Shown: piece by piece, positions 57,080 to 64,000 of the stretch
Layout: each line of letters starts with the position of its first letter
Numbering within the stretch: the first letter of the stretch is position 1
Source of the DNA: Pempheris klunzingeri
Lineage: Eukaryota; Chordata; Actinopteri; Acropomatiformes; Pempheridae
Assembly (NCBI RefSeq): GCF_042242105.1
Contig: NC_092031.1
Coordinates: 21,156,662-21,220,661 of the forward strand
DNA: 64,000 bases
Direction: 5' to 3'
The notes under the pieces: model-generated
Told to the model about the DNA's origin: nothing
Seen by the model: the letters and a program-made list of their open reading frames with translations, nothing else
The model's database searches: none
Made by a program: the position numbers and the translations under genes

Positions 57080-60000
57080 GTGGACAAAAACATGACTCCA
57101 GATGAATCCTTACGTTGTTACATTGCGTTGTTCATGTCAGGGAACTCTAACATGCTTGCCATGTCAACTTTAAATGGTGACAAAATCTCAGCTTTGTGTT
57201 TACAGCTTGTTGTGGTGCCCTTATGTGGCCAAAGACTTGCCAGAGAGCAAAGTCAAGTCGTATTCTCGCTTGCACAAAGAGTGGGAGGAACTGAGGATCA
57301 GTAGTTGGCAAAGTCTTTGTCACCAGGGCCCCAATGTCCACGGGGCCCATGACCAGGTTGACCTGACCTTGGGTTACAGCATTCCCAGATCCCAGCAGTT
57401 AACTTCATCAAGACAATGTTATTATTATCAATCGGAATGATGGCCAATGGTTTGAAAAACACAATTATCATTTGACAACTTGATTTTTACTTTATTAAAC
57501 TATAGGTTTGGCTCTTTAAAAAGCAGAATTGTTTTAGCATTTAATTAAAATCTTGACAAATTTGCAAAGGCACTTCATTGGATGCTTAGAGTTGTGCTTT
57601 GATTGTGTAGATTAGCATGAAAATTGACAGAAGAAGAAACAAAAAATAACTTAGTGATAACAATCTGATTTGATCAAGAGATTATTAGGAGAAATTCCCA
57701 CTGTAAAAAATGTCATTTGTCAGCATTCCTCTCTTGTTTTATTTTTTTTAAATCAAAACATTAACCACTCACAGCTTGTGTGATGAGAATATGGAAATAA
57801 CTTATCTCCTGTCCACTGAATTTCACTTGTATTTGTTCAATAGAAGGAACACAATCTTATGGACTGTTGGGCAATGGATTCCCAAATTATTCATTAATAC
57901 ATTGAGTACAAATCCATTCTTATCTGGAATTCCTTTTGTTTTAGAAATATATGACATATCACATATGCAAAACCATATCTTCCACCCTACCCTTGTCGTT
58001 TGGCTATTTGAATACTGAAGTGCTATCTTACTCTGCTTACTCTCTCTATAAGATATTTCAGCATCACAGGCCAAAAGAAATTTCATTTTCATTACAGACA
58101 GATGTAACCTACTAGCTGTCTTCATGCAATACTCTTAGGTAATATTTAACCGCCAGTGTTCCTAAAGAACAACTCATGAAAAGTAAGGTCTGCAGAACAT
58201 GAGGTAGAGACAGCTCATTCCTCGGTCAACAACATTTTCCTCACCAATGCTACTCACTTTGATTATTTTTTATGAATTTCCTCTGAAAATGTGGAATGTG
58301 CTATGTAAAGATGTGTTTCATACAGAAACTGAGATAAGGACCAATACTTTCTAGCAAGTTTCACAAACCTCTGGTAAAGCCAGTTTAGACTCTTATCATC
58401 ACTGTGTGCTCTTGGTCGTGTCTATTCAAGAGACTGTTTCAAGAGTTTGTTATTACAGCAGTCTGATACTGACCCCTGGTGTCCAATCATCTCACTATAA
58501 TCTCCTCTGGCCTAGATTTAAGATGCATTTTACTACATCACCACTGCTCTCTTTCAAATTAACATTTCATCCAGATGTCGCCACATAGGGTTTGTCTCTT
58601 GTTACAAACACTTGTTTGTAACAGGATGCGTAATGTGATTTATATATTCACCCCTGCTGGACATATTTCATAAGCACTTGCAAGAACGAATTCAAGAACT
58701 TTTTTTCATTCTTGAATGTTCTGCCTTGACTGCATTTTTATTGCATATTCATACACATTATCATCCACCTGCATTTTCCACACTAGTCCTGGTCGGGGTA
58801 GGGGCAGGCTGGAATCAAGCCTGGCATATTGAAGGGGTATACACCATGGGGAGGTTAGCCATGGGCTAACGTAGAGACAGACATTAGATACATGTGTGAA
58901 TCTAAAGGAAAAGAATACATATATTTCATTTATATAGCTGTTGCCAAAGTTGACCACATTGCCATTGTATTTTGTGCTGTCAAGGTTTAGTTTCTAGCTC
59001 AGATTTGTGCTTGTGTTATGTTTTTGTATGTAATGTGAATCACTGCTAATGCGGATTATCATGCATTTTGATTAGATTTACCATATAGCCTCTTGCCTTG
59101 TGCTGCCTGCACTTATTCTGCATTTAGAACAGCTTCTCGGCCCAATAATTGTGATGTTTGCACAGATTTCACAATAAAACCAATGACACTGGCACTCTTA
59201 CAGGCACGCTAACATTTAAGCAGTGATGAAATATTTTAGCTTTTGCACAATTGTGGAGAATTATTAGAGTGGTTTAATGCACAGTCATTCAAGGGGATTC
59301 GTGATACCATGTCTGTCAGAGCAGTAACAACATGCAGCTGAGCTGAAGCTTATGTCAATGGAAGACAAAATGCAGGTCATACTTAACCATTTCCTCACTT
59401 TTGTTGTGTTGGTAATTGATACCTGTATAACATTTCATTTCTTAACCACTAATGATTTAATTAATAAAAGCCATTTGGTTCACAGTTTCTGTATTTTTCA
59501 TGAATGTTCGCTAAACAAGTGAAGGACTGGACACAAAAACAACTGTTGATTACAAAGTGTATTCACAGTGTCTCTGCATGCCCTAATGCAACATGCTCTA
59601 CAAAGTAAATTATTGTTATTATTATTTTTTTGCTCCCACAATAGCCTTTATTATTCATTGCCACTGTGAAATATACATAGGACTATCTCCAAATGATGCT
59701 AGTAAGCAAGAGGTGTAAGAGGTGTTAGTACAATGGAATTATTATCAGCTACAGTTCACAGCATTTGAAATTTATAATATCGTATATATATATCAGGTCT
59801 ATATAGAGAGTTAGACACACCCCAAATAAATTATGATTAAAAATAAATAAAATAGATAATAAATTAACTATTTAAATGAAATAAGACGCCCCTACTTCTA
59901 TTTTTCTCATTTACTTCTTCATTTTATTCCATTTAAAAATATATTTTTATAAGTCTTTCCATCTAACCTGTTATCTTCTATTATTCTGATTCCTCATTAC

Positions 60001-60394
60001 AGAAGTGGGGCTGTTAGCGGAAATAGGACTGTACTAAGTCACCAGAAGTTACCATGAATATGACCGGAAATTCAGAGTTTCTCTAAATTAAAAACGTCAA
60101 AATAATTATTGCCACAAGTATTGGGCTAAAAAAAAAACAACCTTAAACATGTTGTCTATGTAGCCTTATATATACTAAGGAAACAATTCCAAAAAAAACA
60201 ACCAGTGGCCAATAAACTGCTATTAGACATAGCGTTACCATTTTTATTTTGAAATTTTAAACCGGAAGCTATCTCCAATTTTGATTTTTATCTTGATGCA
60301 GGTCAACAACAGCTGCTTTGCTATCAACTAGAAGGCGCTGAAGTAGTTGGTAATGTGACATGCATTTCAATTAACTTGTGTTAGGTTCAAAAGT
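57080..60394. other. Intergenic stretch
   Basis: AT-rich, with no open frame above about 100 codons and no named repeat. I see nothing that supports a gene. Confidence 0.45.
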
Positions 60395-60418
60395 TGTGTG
60401 TGTGTGTGTGTGTGTGTG
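60395..60418. repeat. GT microsatellite
   Basis: GT dinucleotide run just before the candidate exon at 60419. Confidence 0.9.
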
Positions 60419-60970
60419 CTGCCCGCTGCCCACCAATGGTGTTGTGAGGTGTGTTGCAGTTTCTTCAGAGGTGAGTTAAAGACAGTTAACTACATGTGGC
60501 GCATGAAAGTGAAGTTTTGGGCTGAGTGCTTTAACGTTACCGTCAGTGGGCTTTCTCACGAGCGTTATGCTAGCTGGGAGGATGTCTTAACAAAAGCTGT
60601 TAGCCTCAAGTAAGTAAGTCCCCCACCCTTCCCCTGAGCGGGTGTATCTCTGTTCAGTGATAGTCACAGATCGCCATTTGCAAGTTGCAAGTTGCTGCAT
60701 ATGGTTGCCGACGAGCCAGTGTCAAGATACAGCAGTGTTAGCGAGCTAAGATACATCTGAAAGGAGTTGGGAGAGAAACTTCCCTTCGTTCTCATGCCGA
60801 GGAGTTTTTCTTCACTAAGTTACATGCTTTGTCAAAACACTCGTCCTGTTTCTGAAGCTTTTATTTGGCCAAATGTGGCAGTTAAACATATCGGCGAGCA
60901 ATTCCTTTTCCTACTGTGTCAGAAACTAAGAGTTTTTAGGTCCGAGGGGGCGGGCTGAGGTGGGACAGCC
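60419..60970 (+). promoter_or_regulatory. Candidate promoter or first non-coding exon of the next gene
   Basis: Sequence becomes richer in CpG than the surrounding AT-rich DNA. A consensus donor (TTCAGAG then GTGAGT at 60471) and a second (CTCAA then GTAAGTAAGT at 60609) are present, and a GC box (GGGGGCGGGCT) lies near 60946-60956. In human 17q21, STAT3 follows CAVIN1 in the same direction and has a non-coding first exon, so this may be the stat3 5' end. No coding match is visible; the gene name is withheld. Confidence 0.3.
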
Positions 60971-61030
60971 TCCTCATGTGTGTTACTCAACGGATTCGTT
61001 TTTGGGTGTCACTTCTCTGGAACGATCTTT

Positions 61031-64000
61031 TGCCATGGTTAGTAGTCCTGTCCTACCATGGTTAGTAGTAGTGCTGTCCTGTCATGGTTAGTAGTGCTGT
61101 CCTGCCATGGTTAGTAGTGCTGTCCTACCATGGTTAGTAGTGCTGTCCTGTCATGGTTAGTAGTGCTGTCCTACCATGGTTAGTAGTCCTGTCCTGTCAT
61201 GGTTAGTAATGCTGCCCTGTCATGGTTAGTAGTGCTGTCCTGTCATGGTTAGTAGTCCTGTCCTACCATGGTTAGTAATGCTGCCCTGTCATGGTTAGTA
61301 GTGCTGTCCTGTCATGGTTAGTAGTCCTGTCCTACCATGGTTAGTAGTGCTGTCCTGTCATGGTTAGTAGTGCTGTCCTGTCATGGTTAGTAGTGCACTG
61401 TCCTACCATGGTTAGTAGTGCTGTCCTGTCATGGTTAATAATGCTGCCCTGTCATGGTTAGTAGTCCTGTCCTACCATGGTTAGTAATGCTGTCCTGTCA
61501 TGGTTAGTAGTGCTGTCCTGTCATGGTTAGTAGTCCTGTCCTACCATGGTTAGTAATGCTGCCCTGTCATGGTTAGTAGTGCTGCCCTGTCATGGTTAGT
61601 AGTCCTGTCCTACCATGGTTAGTAATGCTGTCCTGTCATGGTTAGTAGTGCTGTCCTGCCATGGTTAGTAGTGCTGTCCTGCCATGGTTAGTAGTCCTGT
61701 CCTGTCATGGTTAGTAGTCCTGTCCTACCATGGTTAGTAATGCTGTCCCACCATGGTTAGTAATGCTGTCCTGTCATGGTTAGTAATGCTGCCCTGTCAT
61801 GGTTAGTAGTCCTGTCCTACCATGGTTAGTAATGCTGTCCTGTCATGGTTAGTAGTGCTGTCCTGCCATGGTTAGTAGTGCTGTCCTACCATGGTTAGTA
61901 GTCCTGTCCTGTCATGGTTAGTAGTCCTGTCCTACCATGGTTAGTTGTGCTGTCCTGTCATAGTTAGTAGTGCTGTCCTGTCATGGAGTCCTGTCCTATC
62001 ATGGTTAGTAATGCTGCCCTGTCATGGTTAGTAGTGCTGTCCTGTCATGGAGTCCTGTCCTATCATGGTTAGTAATGCTGTCCTGTCATGGTTAGTAATG
62101 CTGCCCTGTCATGGTTAGTAGTGCTGTCCTGCCATGGTTAGTAATGCTGTCCTACCATGGTTAGTAGTGCTGTCCTGTCATGGTTAGTAGTGCTGTCCTG
62201 CCATGGTTAGTAGTGCACTGCCCTGTCATGGTTAGTAGTGCTGTCCTGCCATGGTTAGTAGTGCTGTCCTGCCATGGTTAGTAGTGCTGTCCTACCATGG
62301 TTAGTAGTGCTGTCCTGCCATGGTTAGTAGTGCTGTCCTGTCATGGTTAGTAGTGCTGTCCTGCCATGGTTAGTAATGCTGTCCTACCATGGTTAGTAGT
62401 AGTGCTGTCCTACTATGGTTAGTAGTAGTGCTGTCCTACCATGGTTAGTAGTGCTGTCCTGTCATGGTTAGTAGTGCTGTCCTGCCATGGTTAGTAGTGC
62501 TGTCCTGTCATAGTTAGTAGTGCTGTCCTGCCATGGTTAGTAGTGCTGTCCTGCCATGGTTAGTAGTGCTGTCCTGTCATGGTTAGTAGTGCTGTCCTGC
62601 CATGGTTAGTAATGCTGTCCTACCATGGTTAGTAGTAGTGCTGTCCTACTATGGTTAGTAGTAGTGCTGTCCTGTCATGGTTAGTAGTGCTGTCCTGTCA
62701 TGGTTAGTAGTGCTGTCCTGTCATGGTTAGTAGTGCTGTCCTGCCATGGTTAGTAATGCTGTCATACCATGGTTAGTAGTAGTGCTGTCCTACTATGGTT
62801 AGTAGTAGTGCTGTCATACCATGGTTAGTAGTGCTGTCCTGTCATGGTTAGTAATGCTGCCCTGTCATGGTTAGTAGTCCTGTCCTACCATGGTTAGTAA
62901 TGCTGTCCTGTCATGGTTAGTAGTCCTGTCCTACCATGGTTAGTAATGCTGTCCCACCATGGTTAGTAATGCTGTCCTGTCATGGTTAGTAATGCTGCCC
63001 TGTCATGGTTAGTAGTCCTGTCCTACCATGGTTAGTAATGCTGTCCTGTCATGGTTAGTAGTGCTGTCCTGCCATGGTTAGTAGTGCTGTCCTGTCATGG
63101 TTAGTAGTCCTGTCCTGTCATGGTTAGTAGTCCTGTCCTACCATGGTTAGTTGTGCTGTCCTGTCATAGTTAGTAGTGCTGTCCTGTCATGGAGTCCTGT
63201 CCTATCATGGTTAGTAATGCTGCCCTGTCATGGTTAGTAGTGCTGTCCTGTCATGGAGTCCTGTCCTATCATGGTTAGTAATGCTGTCCTGTCATGGTTA
63301 GTAATGCTGCCCTGTCATGGTTAGTAGTGCTGTCCTGCCATGGTTAGTAATGCTGTCCTACCATGGTTAGTAGTGCTGTCCTGTCATGGTTAGTAGTGCT
63401 GTCCTGCCATGGTTAGTAGTGCACTGCCCTGTCATGGTTAGTAGTGCTGTCCTGCCATGGTTAGTAGTGCTGTCCTGCCATGGTTAGTAGTGCTGTCCTA
63501 CCATGGTTAGTAGTGCTGTCCTGCCATGGTTAGTAGTCCTGTCCTGTCATGGTTAGTAGTGCTGTCCTGCCATGGTTAGTAATGCTGTCCTACCATGGTT
63601 AGTAGTAGTGCTGTCCTACTATGGTTAGTAGTGCTGTCCTGTCATGGTTAGTAGTGCTGTCCTGCCATGGTTAGTAGTGCTGTCCTGTCATAGTTAGTAG
63701 TGCTGTCCTGCCATGGTTAGTAGTGCTGTCCTGCCATGGTTAGTAGTGCTGTCCTGCCATGGTTAGTAGTGCTGTCCTGTCATGGTTAGTAGTGCTGTCC
63801 TGCCATGGTTAGTAGTGCTGTCCTGTCATGGTTAGTAGTGCTGTCCTGCCATGGTTAGTAATGCTGTCCTACCATGGTTAGTAGTAGTGCTGTCCTACTA
63901 TGGTTAGTAGTAGTGCTGTCCTGTCATGGTTAGTAGTGCTGTCCTGTCATGGTTAGTAGTGCTGTCCTGTCATGGTTAGTAGTGCTGTCCTGCCATGGTT
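61031..64000. repeat. 23-bp minisatellite with higher-order structure, truncated by window end
   Basis: Tandem units of CATGGTTAGTAGTGCTGTCC plus three variable bases (TAC, TGT or TGC), 23 bp each, with 26-bp variants containing an extra AGT and a few shortened units. Roughly 125-130 copies by length. Rare variants recur at a fixed offset of 1206 bp (for example 61981 and 63187; 62215 and 63421; 61745 and 62951), so a block of about 52 units was itself duplicated. Confidence 0.97.

Noticed and set aside
61031..64000. The tandem array considered as a CRISPR-like array
   Set aside because: There are no unique spacers: units are head-to-tail copies with scattered point variants, in a vertebrate genome.

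Overview
This window is vertebrate nuclear DNA, almost certainly from a ray-finned (teleost) fish. The evidence is spliced genes with GT-AG introns, Tc1-like transposons, a Rex1-type LINE, teleost-style tRNA-derived SINEs and many CA/GT microsatellites. It holds two complete protein-coding genes arranged head to head. By exon-by-exon reading, the minus strand (24948 down to 2859) carries the V-ATPase subunit a1 gene (atp6v0a1): 20 coding exons that join in frame to 834 residues, plus a probable non-coding first exon near 26.25-26.33 kb. The plus strand (32021 to 55987) carries cavin1 (ptrf): two coding exons split by a 22.6 kb intron and encoding 469 residues. The same divergent pair is found at human 17q21 (ATP6V0A1 and CAVIN1), so both names rest on protein sequence and on synteny.

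Layout. 1-2.28 kb: downstream flank of atp6v0a1 with a decayed Tc1-like transposase. 2.28-26.3 kb: atp6v0a1, with a Tc1-derived deletion element beside one splice donor, a reversed SINE and a dispersed repeat present twice. 26.3-32.0 kb: intergenic DNA with putative promoters, a hAT-like repeat, a helicase-like relic and a 19-bp direct repeat. 32.0-56.1 kb: cavin1. Its giant intron contains SINE pieces, a Rex1-type reverse transcriptase relic, a LINE endonuclease relic, a MITE-like inverted-repeat element, two other inverted repeats and a near-complete Tc1 transposon with two frameshifts. 56.1-61.0 kb: flank with an internally deleted SINE and a candidate first exon of the next gene (STAT3 would be expected by human synteny). 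61.03-64.0 kb: a 23-bp minisatellite of roughly 125-130 copies with a 1206-bp higher-order period, running off the window edge.

The two genes act in separate processes. Subunit a1 forms the proton half-channels of the V-ATPase Vo sector. Cavin-1 is the peripheral coat protein of caveolae. I found no sign of a new multi-gene system. The most interesting items are an in-frame upstream acceptor that would lengthen a1 by 29 or 31 residues, a cavin1 undecad-repeat array longer than the human one, a Tc1 insertion whose 31-bp target sequence also exists empty about 0.9 kb away, and the higher-order minisatellite. Exon boundaries were read by eye; no alignment or database search was run.
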